The notes below the pieces were generated by a model. It saw only the letters and a program-made list of their open reading frames with translations, made no database searches and was not told the DNA's origin. Shown in pieces: positions 26,664 through 34,559 of a DNA stretch of 64,000 nucleotides. Source of the stretch: Halolactibacillus miurensis (GTDB lineage Bacteria > Bacillota > Bacilli > Bacillales > Amphibacillaceae). Numbering within the stretch: the stretch's first letter is position 1; every line of letters begins with the position of its first letter. Location of the stretch: NCBI RefSeq assembly GCF_900116255.1, contig NZ_FPAI01000003.1, positions 124,001 through 188,000 of the forward strand, read 5' to 3'. The translations under genes were made by a program, and so were the position numbers.

Positions 26664-27417
26664 GAAGAAACGCCCCAATCATCTGTTTTGGATCGTGTGT
26701 CATTAACGTTTCACCGACCAACACACCACTTGCTCCGGCACGCTTTACTGTTAAAACATCCGCGACTTCTTTCATCCCACTTTCACTAATGATGTTGACG
26801 CCGTTTAAATCAACAGCTTTCATTAAGTCAAGCGTTTGATTGATCGATGTCGTAAATGTTTTTAGATTACGGTTATTTATCCCAATCAAAGGACATCCCA
26901 GTGCCAAGGCTGCCATTAGTTCTTCTTTGTCATGGACTTCAACTAACACTTCTAAACCAAGCCCAGTCGCATAGTGATACAAGTCCCTTAGCTCTTGATC
27001 TGTCAGCGCACTGACTATGAGTAAGACCACATCGGCTCCTGACTGATAGGCGAGGTCAAGTTGAATAGGATCAATAATAAATTCTTTATTTAAGACAGGA
27101 ATGTTGACCACTTGTTTAACTGCCACTAAATCATCCATCGAACCTTTAAAATACTCGCGATCAGTTAACACCGAAATCATCCCTGCCCCGTATTGCTCAT
27201 ACGTCTTCGCCTGGGTGACCGGGTCTAATGTGTCATTAATAATCCCCTTTGAGGGCGACGCACGTTTAAACTCAGCTATCACTTGAAAAGGCGCTGTGTT
27301 AAATTGGTTAAGAAAAGAGACAAGTGGTGCTGTCCGCTCCCTGTTCGGATCCAGTGTTTGTTTCAATGTGTTCACTTCTTGTTTTTTCGTTTCAATGATC
27401 TCGGTTAAAATACTCAC
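26656..27417 (-). CDS. trpC: Indole-3-glycerol phosphate synthase
   Basis: A 253-aa TIM-barrel enzyme that closes the indole ring. It has EFKRASPSKGII with the catalytic Lys and Glu region, SVLTDREYFKGS, VLNKEFIID with a second Lys, and LIGINNRNLKTF and IISESGM for phosphate and substrate. Its start overlaps the trpD stop as ATGA (4 nt). The protein is of normal length. Confidence 0.97.
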   Translation of the reverse strand: MSILTEIIETKKQEVNTLKQTLDPNRERTAPLVSFLNQFNTAPFQVIAEFKRASPSKGIINDTLDPVTQAKTYEQYGAGMISVLTDREYFKGSMDDLVAVKQVVNIPVLNKEFIIDPIQLDLAYQSGADVVLLIVSALTDQELRDLYHYATGLGLEVLVEVHDKEELMAALALGCPLIGINNRNLKTFTTSINQTLDLMKAVDLNGVNIISESGMKEVADVLTVKRAGASGVLVGETLMTHDPKQMIGAFLHE

Positions 27418-28439
27418 TTTGCCACCTCTTTTTGCTTTTTACTAAAAGCAATCATCGTTTCTAGTTTTTTGAGCGCATGGCCTTCATCAATGCTTTGTTT
27501 CGCAAGAGCGACACCTTCTTTTACGGTTTGTGCTGTGCCATCCGCAAAAATCGCCAGAGCTGCATTGAGTAATACCGTGTCCCGGTGAGGTCCTGGCTCA
27601 CCTTCGAGGACGCGTCTTAAGATGTCGGCATTCTCTAATGCATCTCCTCCTCTAATCTCACTTGCTTCAGCGTAACTTAAGCCAACATCTTCTGGTGAAA
27701 TCGTAAAGGGTAACAGTTCGCCGCTTTCAACTAATACCCCGTGTGTCTCCCCGTGAAGCGCCGCTTCATCCATATAGTCCGGGCCATTAATGACGACGGC
27801 CCGCTTTCTTCCGAGTTGATGAAGCGTAGCGCCCATCTCCATTAATAAATCACGTCGATAAATACCGACAAGTTGTGTCGTTAATTCAACTGGGTTTGTT
27901 AGGGGGCCAATCAAATTGAAAATCGTTGGTATACCGAGTGCCCGTCTAATGCCGGTCACTTGTTTCATCTTCGGATGGACGTTTTGCGCAAATAAGAAAG
28001 CGATATCGTTTAATTTTAGTAATGCATACGTCTGGTCTGGGCTTAGGTTAATGTCGACACCGAGCGCTTCTAAGACGTCCGCACTCCCGGTCTTACTGGA
28101 AATACTACGGTTTCCATGTTTGGAGACGGTAATCCCAGCACCCGCAACGACAAAGGCACTCGTGGTGGAAATATTAAAACTCATCGAACCATCCCCACCA
28201 GTCCCGCAGTTATCCATCGCTTTCGGTAAGTCCTCTGGTAGTAAAACGGCTTGTTCTCTAATGACATTGACAAGACCCGTCAGTTCTGAGACCGCTTCTT
28301 TTTTATGTTTAAGACCAATCAAGAAACCACCAACAGCGGCGGGGTCAGTAGATGCGTCAAACATTAATCTTGTCGCTTGTTCCATTTCTGTGATGGTTAA
28401 ATCTTCACCTCGAGTAATCTTCTCTAAGTAAGGTTTCAT
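27414..28439 (-). CDS. trpD: Anthranilate phosphoribosyltransferase
   Basis: A 341-aa protein that attaches phosphoribose to anthranilate. The PRPP-binding GTGGDGSMSFNIST, the KHGNRSISSKTGSADVLEALG segment and PLTNP are the family landmarks. The start overlaps the trpG stop by 4 nt. Length is typical, and it is not fused to trpG. Confidence 0.97.
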   Translation of the reverse strand: MKPYLEKITRGEDLTITEMEQATRLMFDASTDPAAVGGFLIGLKHKKEAVSELTGLVNVIREQAVLLPEDLPKAMDNCGTGGDGSMSFNISTTSAFVVAGAGITVSKHGNRSISSKTGSADVLEALGVDINLSPDQTYALLKLNDIAFLFAQNVHPKMKQVTGIRRALGIPTIFNLIGPLTNPVELTTQLVGIYRRDLLMEMGATLHQLGRKRAVVINGPDYMDEAALHGETHGVLVESGELLPFTISPEDVGLSYAEASEIRGGDALENADILRRVLEGEPGPHRDTVLLNAALAIFADGTAQTVKEGVALAKQSIDEGHALKKLETMIAFSKKQKEVAK

Positions 28440-29023
28440 TGGTCGGTCTCCTTTCTAATGGTCTGAAAGAAATTGTTCAATAACGTATGCCCATCGGTTG
28501 TCCCAATTGATTCTGGATGAAACTGCATCCCGTAAATCGGTAACGTCTTATGTTTTAAAGCCATGATCTCATCATCGTCAGTTGAACGGGCCGTGATCGT
28601 TAAACAATCAGGGAAATCTTTTTCAATCGCCACGAGTGAGTGATAACGCATCACGTTTATCTCAGGTGGTAAGCCGGTAAATAAGTCCTCACCATGATGG
28701 GTAATCACTGACTGTTTCCCGTGTTTCACATGTTTCGCATGGCTCACCACACCTCCGAAGACTTCGGTAATCGCTTGATGACCAAGACAAATACCCAGTA
28801 TCGGATACTTGTCACCGAGTGTGTCAATCACGTCTAAACAAATACCAGAATCTTTTGGTGTTCCAGGACCAGGTGAAAGAATAATCGCTTCTGGGTTTAA
28901 TTGATTAATTTCTTCTAACGTCATGGCATCGTTACGAACAACCTGAACGTCTTCACCTAATTCACTCATATATTGAAACAAGTTATACGTAAACGAATCA
29001 TAATTATCGATCAGTAACATCAT
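28436..29023 (-). CDS. trpG: Anthranilate synthase glutamine amidotransferase
   Basis: A 195-aa class-I amidotransferase that supplies ammonia to TrpE. LLIDNYDSFTYNL starts the protein, ILSPGPGTP holds the oxyanion loop, the nucleophile is the Cys in ILGICLGHQAI (about residue 79), and the His-Glu pair lies in GMQFHPES. The first of two ATGs overlaps the trpE stop as ATGA, and GGAGGTG lies upstream. In Bacilli a TrpG/PabA protein may also serve folate synthesis. Confidence 0.97.
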   Translation of the reverse strand: MMLLIDNYDSFTYNLFQYMSELGEDVQVVRNDAMTLEEINQLNPEAIILSPGPGTPKDSGICLDVIDTLGDKYPILGICLGHQAITEVFGGVVSHAKHVKHGKQSVITHHGEDLFTGLPPEINVMRYHSLVAIEKDFPDCLTITARSTDDDEIMALKHKTLPIYGMQFHPESIGTTDGHTLLNNFFQTIRKETDQ

Positions 29024-30399
29024 CGTTTAAACACCTCCACTAACGATTTCGCTTTATTTAATGTTTCTTCATATTCACTTAATGGATCAGAGTCATAAAC
29101 AATCCCAGCACCGGCTTGCACGTAAGCCTGGTGGTCTTTGACAACCATCGTCCGAATCGAGAGAGCAAGATCTAAGTCTCCGTTCATATTAATGTAGCCA
29201 CACGCCCCGCTATAGACACCACGTTTTTTCGTTTCAAACTGATTGATCAACTGCATCGCTTTAATCTTCGGTGCCCCTGAGACCGTACCAGCCGGTAAGG
29301 TAGCTGTTAGTGCATCGAGACTATCCATTGACGCGTCAAGCGTAGCTCGTACTTCTGAGACGATATGCATCACATGTTCATAGCGCTCAATCATCATAAA
29401 TTTCGGTAAACTGATCGAGTGGACTTTGGCAATCCGGCCGAGATCATTCCGACTTAAGTCCACCAACATTTTATGTTCTGCCCGCTCTTTTTCATCGGCT
29501 AAAAGCTCTTCGGCGAGCTTGTCATCTTCAACAGTTGTCTGTCCTCTTTTTCTTGTTCCAGCGATGGGATTTGTCACAACGTCCCGCCCGCGGACTTGAA
29601 TCAAGCTCTCCGGTGAGGTGCCAAGAACCACATACGGACCAAACTGAATGTAATACATGTACGGCGATGGATTACTGATACGTAATTTCCGATACAGTTC
29701 AAACGGATCTTCGGTATAATCGGCAACAAGCCGCTGCGACAACACGATTTGAAAAATATCTCCGTCAATGATATGTTGTTTTGCTTCATTCACTTTATCC
29801 ATAAACGCTTGTTTTGACAGCGTTGGTTTAAAGGTGATCTGTAAGTCATGATCTTTTTTCACATCATGCGCTTGTCTAATTTCTTCCTCAAGCTTATCTA
29901 ATGATTCGACTAACGCCACCTCATCACGGTCTTCGGTTAAGTCAACCGCAATTAACGTCACGGTTTGATTTTTATGGTCAAAGACGATGACTTCTTGATA
30001 AAACAACAAGTGAACATCAGGCATATCAAGTTCATCTTCAAGGACTACTCCAATGTCTTCATAGCCTCTGATCACGTCATAACCGATATACCCAATCGCT
30101 CCGCCGTAAAATAAATACGGTAAGCCTAAGTCAACCCGCGGGATTTCTCTTTTCACGATCTCAATCGGTAAAGTATCTGTCTCTTTCGTCTTCTCACCTG
30201 TCCGGTGATTGATCACGGTCACTGTTTTCTCTTCACCAATCACTTCTTTAAACGGTGATTGCCCGATAAAGGAATAACGCCCCTTTTCCCCGTGACCGAG
30301 TGAACTTTCTAAAATAAACTTTTTCTCACCTTTCATCTGTTGATACACCGAAATCGGTGTGAGAACGTCCCCTGTAAATGTCCGTGTTTTAAATCGCAA
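29020..30399 (-). CDS. trpE: Anthranilate synthase component I
   Basis: A 459-aa chorismate-utilising enzyme that makes anthranilate with TrpG. The N-terminal part carries the LESS feedback-inhibition motif in KFILESSLG. The catalytic half has IFQIVLSQR, the GTSPESLI and NPIAGTRKRG motifs, LPAGTVSGAPK and YVQAGAGIVYDSDP. The start is taken as TTG at 30397-30399, because AAGGAGGAG lies 6-8 nt before it; the frame extends to 30441 but without a better site. It is the first gene of trpEGDCFBA, downstream of two T-boxes. Confidence 0.95.
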   Translation of the reverse strand: MRFKTRTFTGDVLTPISVYQQMKGEKKFILESSLGHGEKGRYSFIGQSPFKEVIGEEKTVTVINHRTGEKTKETDTLPIEIVKREIPRVDLGLPYLFYGGAIGYIGYDVIRGYEDIGVVLEDELDMPDVHLLFYQEVIVFDHKNQTVTLIAVDLTEDRDEVALVESLDKLEEEIRQAHDVKKDHDLQITFKPTLSKQAFMDKVNEAKQHIIDGDIFQIVLSQRLVADYTEDPFELYRKLRISNPSPYMYYIQFGPYVVLGTSPESLIQVRGRDVVTNPIAGTRKRGQTTVEDDKLAEELLADEKERAEHKMLVDLSRNDLGRIAKVHSISLPKFMMIERYEHVMHIVSEVRATLDASMDSLDALTATLPAGTVSGAPKIKAMQLINQFETKKRGVYSGACGYINMNGDLDLALSIRTMVVKDHQAYVQAGAGIVYDSDPLSEYEETLNKAKSLVEVFKR

Positions 30400-30510
30400 T
30401 CGTTTCTCCTCCTTTTTCTTCTCGCCTTCATCTCTACTCACTCAACTGATTTCGCTAACGTCACAACATTTTTAACTCACTGCCTTATTAATAGTCGCTA
30501 TTTAAATTGG

Positions 30511-30553
30511 GATAAAAATATCCCCTTATCCATCACAAAGAATAGATAAGGGG
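30511..30553 (-). terminator. Terminator of the trpE-proximal T-box
   Basis: CCCCTTATC at 30522-30530 pairs perfectly with GATAAGGGG at 30545-30553, and the minus transcript runs into ATATTTTTATC. Confidence 0.9.
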
Positions 30554-30742
30554 ACGATTTATAAAAACCGCGGTACCACCGCCTGTTTAGAGAATATAGT
30601 CTCTACACTTAGTTGATAACGGAGCATCACTCCGGCTAGTGAGCTACTTAGTGGTTCACTCCTGCACTCAAAAGGCCATTCATCACGGGGTTATTACTGA
30701 TTCACACCATCCATCAGCTCTCTTTATAATAACCACCGTCAC
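30515..30742 (-). ncRNA. T-box leader 2 (trpE-proximal), Trp specifier
   Basis: The T-box antiterminator motif GGTGGTACCGCGG lies at about 30567-30583 on the minus strand. Stem I begins with AGAGAGCTGATGG near 30711-30723, and the specifier region reads GAA-TGG-CCTTTT, with TGG at 30676-30678. Uncharged tRNA-Trp should hold the antiterminator and let trp transcription proceed. The tRNA-end-reading bulge is TGGT. Confidence 0.88.
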
Positions 30743-30840
30743 TACTTATCTTTTTCCTCGATTTTTATATTCTGTTGTTTTGTATGTGTCCTTTTTTACC
30801 TCATGTTCGTCTACTGACACATGTGACTTCATTTAAAATT

Positions 30841-30877
30841 AAAAAGAGGGCCTCGTCCAAAAAGGACGAGTTCCCTC
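30841..30877 (-). terminator. Terminator of the distal T-box
   Basis: CTCGTCC and GGACGAG flank a five-A loop, and GAGGG pairs with CCCTC outside. The minus transcript ends in CTTTTTAATT. The outer arm abuts the T-box motif, so the two structures compete. Confidence 0.9.
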
Positions 30878-31108
30878 GTTATGCCACCTTAATAAAAAGT
30901 CAGACCGATCAGCCTGTGTTTTGTGGTAACGGCAAAACAACTCCCGTTAAAGCCTACTCTATACAACGTATATTTCGGTTTAATGCTTCGAAAAGCCCAT
31001 TCATCTTATCGCTCACCACTGGTTCGCAGCACCACCAGCTCTCTTTAGATCAGCTTGATAAAACTACTCTTCTTTTCTTCATCGCGCATCATTTTTTAAG
31101 TTACAACT
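30841..31108 (-). ncRNA. T-box leader 1 (promoter-proximal), Trp specifier
   Basis: The minus strand carries AGAGAGCTGGTGGTG near 31031-31044, the specifier GAA-TGG-GCTT with TGG at 30997-30999, and the antiterminator motif AAGGTGGCATAACG at 30877-30890 with a TGGC bulge. It comes before the second T-box, so the trp operon has two tRNA-Trp checks in series. Confidence 0.88.
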
Positions 31109-31137
31109 ATCTTAGTATGAACCGGACCGTTTGTCAA
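31109..31137 (-). promoter_or_regulatory. trp operon promoter
   Basis: On the minus strand TTGACA (31132-31137) and TAAGAT (31109-31114) are 17 bp apart, just before the first T-box. Confidence 0.75.
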
Positions 31138-31199
31138 CAAAGAATAGTGAATTTTCTAAAAATTAATCCATCCCTCTATTCTTACCTTCTGTCCCACAC

Positions 31200-31745
31200 T
31201 TATATTTCAGTAATGACTTCTTCAATCCGCTCACCTAAATGGCGTCCAGGTTGATCACGTCTCACGGTTAAGGAATCCCCCACAGTTAATTGTTGGGCCT
31301 GTACCGCGGTTTTGTCCGCTGACAGTAAATAGACACTATCCGCATCTTGAACGGTGACCGATATGACTTGTTCCTCTGTTTCCAGCTCAATTCTTAGAAA
31401 CGGACGGTACTCTTTTTTCACGCGGCCAACCGTGACAAGTCGCTCTGTTTCTGGTCCTTTAACCATCAGTGCGTCACCTGGTGTGACTTCTGCGAGATAC
31501 GTCGTTTTATTCTCATCTTTTACGAGGTAATGATGATAGGCCCCAGCATTAATACGAAAAGGGCGTTTGGGGTACGTGTCTGTTTCGCGATTTTCCGCAA
31601 GAGCTAAGCAATAGCCACTCCCCGTATTCCCAATCCAGACACCTTCAAGTGGGTCGAGTTCATCAATGAAGTCAAGACACACTCGCAGTCCTTCACCAAT
31701 CGATGTTATTTTTGTAACCTTTCCTGTCGTCACTGCGTCACTCAT
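31200..31745 (-). CDS. Half-length 3-dehydroquinate synthase II-like protein
   Basis: A 181-aa protein that matches only the C-terminal half of archaeal-type dehydroquinate synthase II. Clear family segments are GKVTKITSIGEGLRVCLDF, VWIGNTGSGYCLALAEN, RPFRINAGAYHHYL and GRHLGERIEEVI. The full enzyme is about 350 residues long and closes the dehydroquinate ring without the AroB route. The N-terminal half, which holds the lysine-rich active site in the full enzyme, is absent here and not encoded nearby. The ATG at 31743-31745 has AAAGGGTG upstream. It lies just before the trp promoter with no clear terminator between. Loss of catalysis and a new, perhaps binding, role are inferred; a decaying gene is also possible, but the frame is intact. 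Confidence 0.7.
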   Translation of the reverse strand: MSDAVTTGKVTKITSIGEGLRVCLDFIDELDPLEGVWIGNTGSGYCLALAENRETDTYPKRPFRINAGAYHHYLVKDENKTTYLAEVTPGDALMVKGPETERLVTVGRVKKEYRPFLRIELETEEQVISVTVQDADSVYLLSADKTAVQAQQLTVGDSLTVRRDQPGRHLGERIEEVITEI

Positions 31746-31859
31746 AGTAAGACACCCTTTCTGTATAGTAACATCATTAAATTGGAAACAGTTTTTACTT
31801 TTCAATCTCTATCTTAACATATACAATAAGAAGGGAATTTAATTTAGGGGGAAAAAGCG

Positions 31860-32006
31860 GTGCGTCAAGGTTTATTCGTATTGTTTTTAATGTTAATACT
31901 CGCATTTTTTGTGATTGGTTATCAATCAGAACAGCACCAAGAGTCACATGAAGATTCATCTGTCATTGTCTCAACTGGAACCATCACAGTATCACCATAT
32001 GTATAA
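31860..32006 (+). CDS. 48-aa single-pass membrane peptide
   Basis: A short frame from GTG at 31860 with AGGGGGA about 8 nt upstream. It encodes 48 residues: a short basic start, one hydrophobic segment (about 5-21, LFVLFLMLILAFFVIGY) and an acidic, serine-rich outer part. It is followed at once by a perfect-stem terminator and is divergent from the DHQS-II-like gene, so a single-gene unit is likely. No family is recognised. Confidence 0.55.
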   Translation: MRQGLFVLFLMLILAFFVIGYQSEQHQESHEDSSVIVSTGTITVSPYV

Positions 32007-32042
32007 ATTAAGAGGCAGGTCAATGTTGACCTGCCTCTTAAT
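32007..32042. terminator. Bidirectional terminator, 17-bp perfect stem
   Basis: Arms at 32007-32023 and 32026-32042 pair without a mismatch around a minimal loop. It can serve both the 48-aa gene and the GH1 gene that ends at 32085. Confidence 0.85.
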
Positions 32043-32084
32043 TTACATTCTATTAAACTACCTTACATATTCCAATCATTAACC

Positions 32085-33521
32085 TTACTCTTCTAATCCG
32101 TTACGTTCAATAATGTCTTTATACCAATAATAACTCTTCTTTTTAATCCGTCGTAAATCTTTTGGTCCCTCTTCATCACGGTTGACATAAACAAAACCGT
32201 AACGTTTCTGATACCCGTTCAGCCAGCTGAGTAAGTCAGTAAATGACCACGTACAATAACCTAATACCGTCACCCCATCACTGATCGCATCTTGTATGGC
32301 TGCGACGTGTTTTTTAAGGAAATCAATCCGGTAGTCATCATTCACAACATCACCGTCTTCTAACGTATCAAACGCACCAAGCCCATTTTCCGTAATGAGT
32401 ACCGGTAAGTGGTAGCGACTTTCAATCCGTCTTAGAGCGACCCGTAACCCGTCCGGGTCAATCGTCCAGTCCCAATCCGTCGTTTCTAAGTAGGGATTTT
32501 GTACTTGTTTAAACAATCCTTCTGTCCCGGATTCTTGTTGGGTCCCTTTCTTACCCGTCGTATTCATTTCTGCTTCTCCTACCCCGTCTAGCGGGTTATG
32601 TTTGATCGTGGCAGTTTGATAATAATTTAAGCCCATAAAGTCAGGTTTAGCCGAGGCTAACAACTGAAAGTCACCCGGTTCAATCGTCGGCGCAAGACCG
32701 TGTTTCTCTAAATAGTTCCAGATGACTTGTGGATAACGACCAAAGGCATACACATCCATCCACCAATGCGCATTTAAACTTTCAGCATTTTCCTGTGCGA
32801 TGATATGTTTAGGATCAGCATCGTATGGATACGTTGGTGAGTAGGCAAAACTCGGACCAATCTGACCGTCTGGTACGAGCTTATGGAAACTGTTGATCAC
32901 CGTCGCATTCGCTAAGTTCGCGATATGATTGGCTTCATACATCCGTTTTAAATCTTTTACACCCGGTGGATGTAGGGCTTTTTGATAGCCAAGACCGACA
33001 AAGATATTTTGTTCATTTAACGTGACCCAATATTTCACCCGGTCCCCGTACCGCTTAAAAAGTGTCTGGCAATACGCATCAAAGTCTTTAATAATCTCGC
33101 GTGATTCCCAAGCGCCATAAGCGTCCATCAGGGCTTGTGGGACGTCCCAGTGATACACGGTAATAACGGGTTCAATATGATAGTGAAGTAACAGGTCAAT
33201 CAGTTTATCATAAAAGATAAGTCCTTGTTCATTCACGTCGCCATTGCCTTCTGGATAAATCCGTGACCAAGCGATAGAAAAGCGATACGCTTTTAAACCT
33301 TGTTCATGCATCAGTTTAACGTCTTCCTCAAAGCGATTGTAATGATCGACCGCAATGTCGCCATTGGTATCTTTAAAGGTCGTACCAGGAATTTTCGTAT
33401 ACACGTCCCAAACCGATGGGCCTTTGCCATCCGCATCATGGGCGCCTTCAATTTGGTAAGCCGCTGACGCTGAACCCCATAAGAAATCAGCAGGAAACGG
33501 TGTTTTTGTTTGATGTTGCAT
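32085..33521 (-). CDS. GH1 6-phospho-beta-glucosidase
   Basis: A 478-aa GH1 enzyme with acid/base Glu170 in VTLNEQN and nucleophile Glu378 in LITENGLG. The C-terminal SWLNGYQKRYGF has Ser432, Lys439 and Tyr441 in the exact spacing that binds the sugar phosphate in 6-phospho-beta-glycosidases. It therefore probably cleaves cellobiose 6-phosphate or similar products of a PTS inside the cell. No PTS gene is in the window. The inverted repeat at 33608-33640 upstream may control it. Confidence 0.92.
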   Translation of the reverse strand: MQHQTKTPFPADFLWGSASAAYQIEGAHDADGKGPSVWDVYTKIPGTTFKDTNGDIAVDHYNRFEEDVKLMHEQGLKAYRFSIAWSRIYPEGNGDVNEQGLIFYDKLIDLLLHYHIEPVITVYHWDVPQALMDAYGAWESREIIKDFDAYCQTLFKRYGDRVKYWVTLNEQNIFVGLGYQKALHPPGVKDLKRMYEANHIANLANATVINSFHKLVPDGQIGPSFAYSPTYPYDADPKHIIAQENAESLNAHWWMDVYAFGRYPQVIWNYLEKHGLAPTIEPGDFQLLASAKPDFMGLNYYQTATIKHNPLDGVGEAEMNTTGKKGTQQESGTEGLFKQVQNPYLETTDWDWTIDPDGLRVALRRIESRYHLPVLITENGLGAFDTLEDGDVVNDDYRIDFLKKHVAAIQDAISDGVTVLGYCTWSFTDLLSWLNGYQKRYGFVYVNRDEEGPKDLRRIKKKSYYWYKDIIERNGLEE

Positions 33522-33607
33522 CGATATTGCCTCCTCTTGTCGTGATAAATATCATTCATGATAATAAGTCATCATGATTGAAGAAAAAACATGTCATAAT
33601 ATCAACG

Positions 33608-33640
33608 TTTTAAGTAAAAAAATCTCTCAATTACTTAAAA
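33608..33640 (-). promoter_or_regulatory. Perfect inverted repeat upstream of the GH1 gene
   Basis: TTTTAAGTAA at 33608-33617 and TTACTTAAAA at 33631-33640 are perfect inverted repeats, 13 bp apart, about 90 bp before the GH1 start. It may be an operator; it does not resemble a RAT antiterminator. Confidence 0.4.
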
Positions 33641-33688
33641 TCATCTCATTAATTATAACTTAATCCAAACGAAAGACAAAGTCAACCG

Positions 33689-33722
33689 AAAAAGAAGCGT
33701 ATCACTATCATGATCACGCTTC
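33689..33722 (-). terminator. Terminator of the nitroreductase gene
   Basis: GAAGCGT at 33694-33700 pairs with ACGCTTC at 33716-33722, extended by inner pairs, and is followed on the minus strand by TTTTTCGG. Confidence 0.8.
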
Positions 33723-33735
33723 TTGTCGGTTATTT

Positions 33736-34293
33736 TTAATTTAATTCAGTGATGCGGGTATCAAGATCCATTCGCGGCATCGCTCTTGGAACTTTTTTAG
33801 GGTAACCGAGTTGAATCATCCCGACGAACTTCTCACCTGGTTTCACACCAATCAGTTCACGGAACGCTTCTGTATCTGTCAGTGGCCCTGTTTTCCAAAT
33901 CATACCGAGACCTTTTTCCCAGCCAATTAAACTTAAGTTATGAATAATCAAGCTCGTTGAGGCATAGTCTTCTTGACGGCGTTTTAACTCATGGCTTTCA
34001 TTCATAAACACCATCACATAAACCGGGACTTGGCTAAATGTCCCGTAGGCTTTGTTGAATGCGCGGTCTTTATCTTCTCCCGTTTTACCACGCGCCATAA
34101 AGTCTCCCGCTAAATTAGCCAGTTGTTCTTTCGTCTCGCCGGTAATAATCGTAAAGCGCCAAGGTTGTGTCATTTTATGATTCGGTACCCAGACGGACGT
34201 TTTTAGCATCTCTTTTACTAAGTCAATGCTGACAGGTTTATCTTCAAATAATGAGACTGACCGTCTCTCTTTAATGAGTGTTTCAATATCCAT
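33736..34293 (-). CDS. Nitroreductase-family FMN oxidoreductase
   Basis: About 185 residues of the nitroreductase fold. IKERRSVSLFEDKPV carries the FMN-binding Arg near the start, NHKMTQPWRFTIITG is next, and GLGMIWKTGPL is in the second half. It uses NAD(P)H and FMN; natural substrates of the family are often unclear. The start is one of two ATGs, at 34293 or 34299, since GGGG precedes both closely; the frame continuing to 34404 is rejected. It is a single-gene unit, divergent from galK. Confidence 0.85.
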   Translation of the reverse strand: MDIETLIKERRSVSLFEDKPVSIDLVKEMLKTSVWVPNHKMTQPWRFTIITGETKEQLANLAGDFMARGKTGEDKDRAFNKAYGTFSQVPVYVMVFMNESHELKRRQEDYASTSLIIHNLSLIGWEKGLGMIWKTGPLTDTEAFRELIGVKPGEKFVGMIQLGYPKKVPRAMPRMDLDTRITELN

Positions 34294-34453
34294 CTTCATC
34301 CCCACTTTCTTTATGGTTTCATCGTCATTATAGCAGAGACTGTTTGAAAAATCAGTTAACTTGCTTAGAGTGTGACGCAACGTCAGTCCATTTTTGCGAG
34401 TCATATCCTGCCTTCTTTTGATAGAACTTTCTATAAAAAAAAGCGCTAGCCCG

Positions 34454-34482
34454 TTGCATTTAAAGAGACGCCGTGATATGAT
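34454..34482 (+). promoter_or_regulatory. Promoter of the gal operon
   Basis: TTGCAT at 34454-34459 and TATGAT at 34477-34482 are spaced by 17 bp, about 78 bp before galK. Confidence 0.65.
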
Positions 34483-34559
34483 AATGATAGTTAATAAATT
34501 AATTTAATTAAGTTTTACGGATAGTCTTATTACTCACATTTGAAAGGAATGAACGAAAC

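Noticed and set aside
27916-28431. 171-aa frame opposite trpD
   Set aside because: Antisense shadow of a conserved gene; no ribosome site or domain.
30639-31254. Plus-strand reading frames across the trp leader
   Set aside because: They lie antisense to the two T-boxes, have no ribosome site, and their sequence is explained by RNA structure.
34436-34449. AAAAAGCGCTAGCC before galK as a cre site
   Set aside because: Three fixed positions of the consensus are wrong, and it lies upstream of the promoter.
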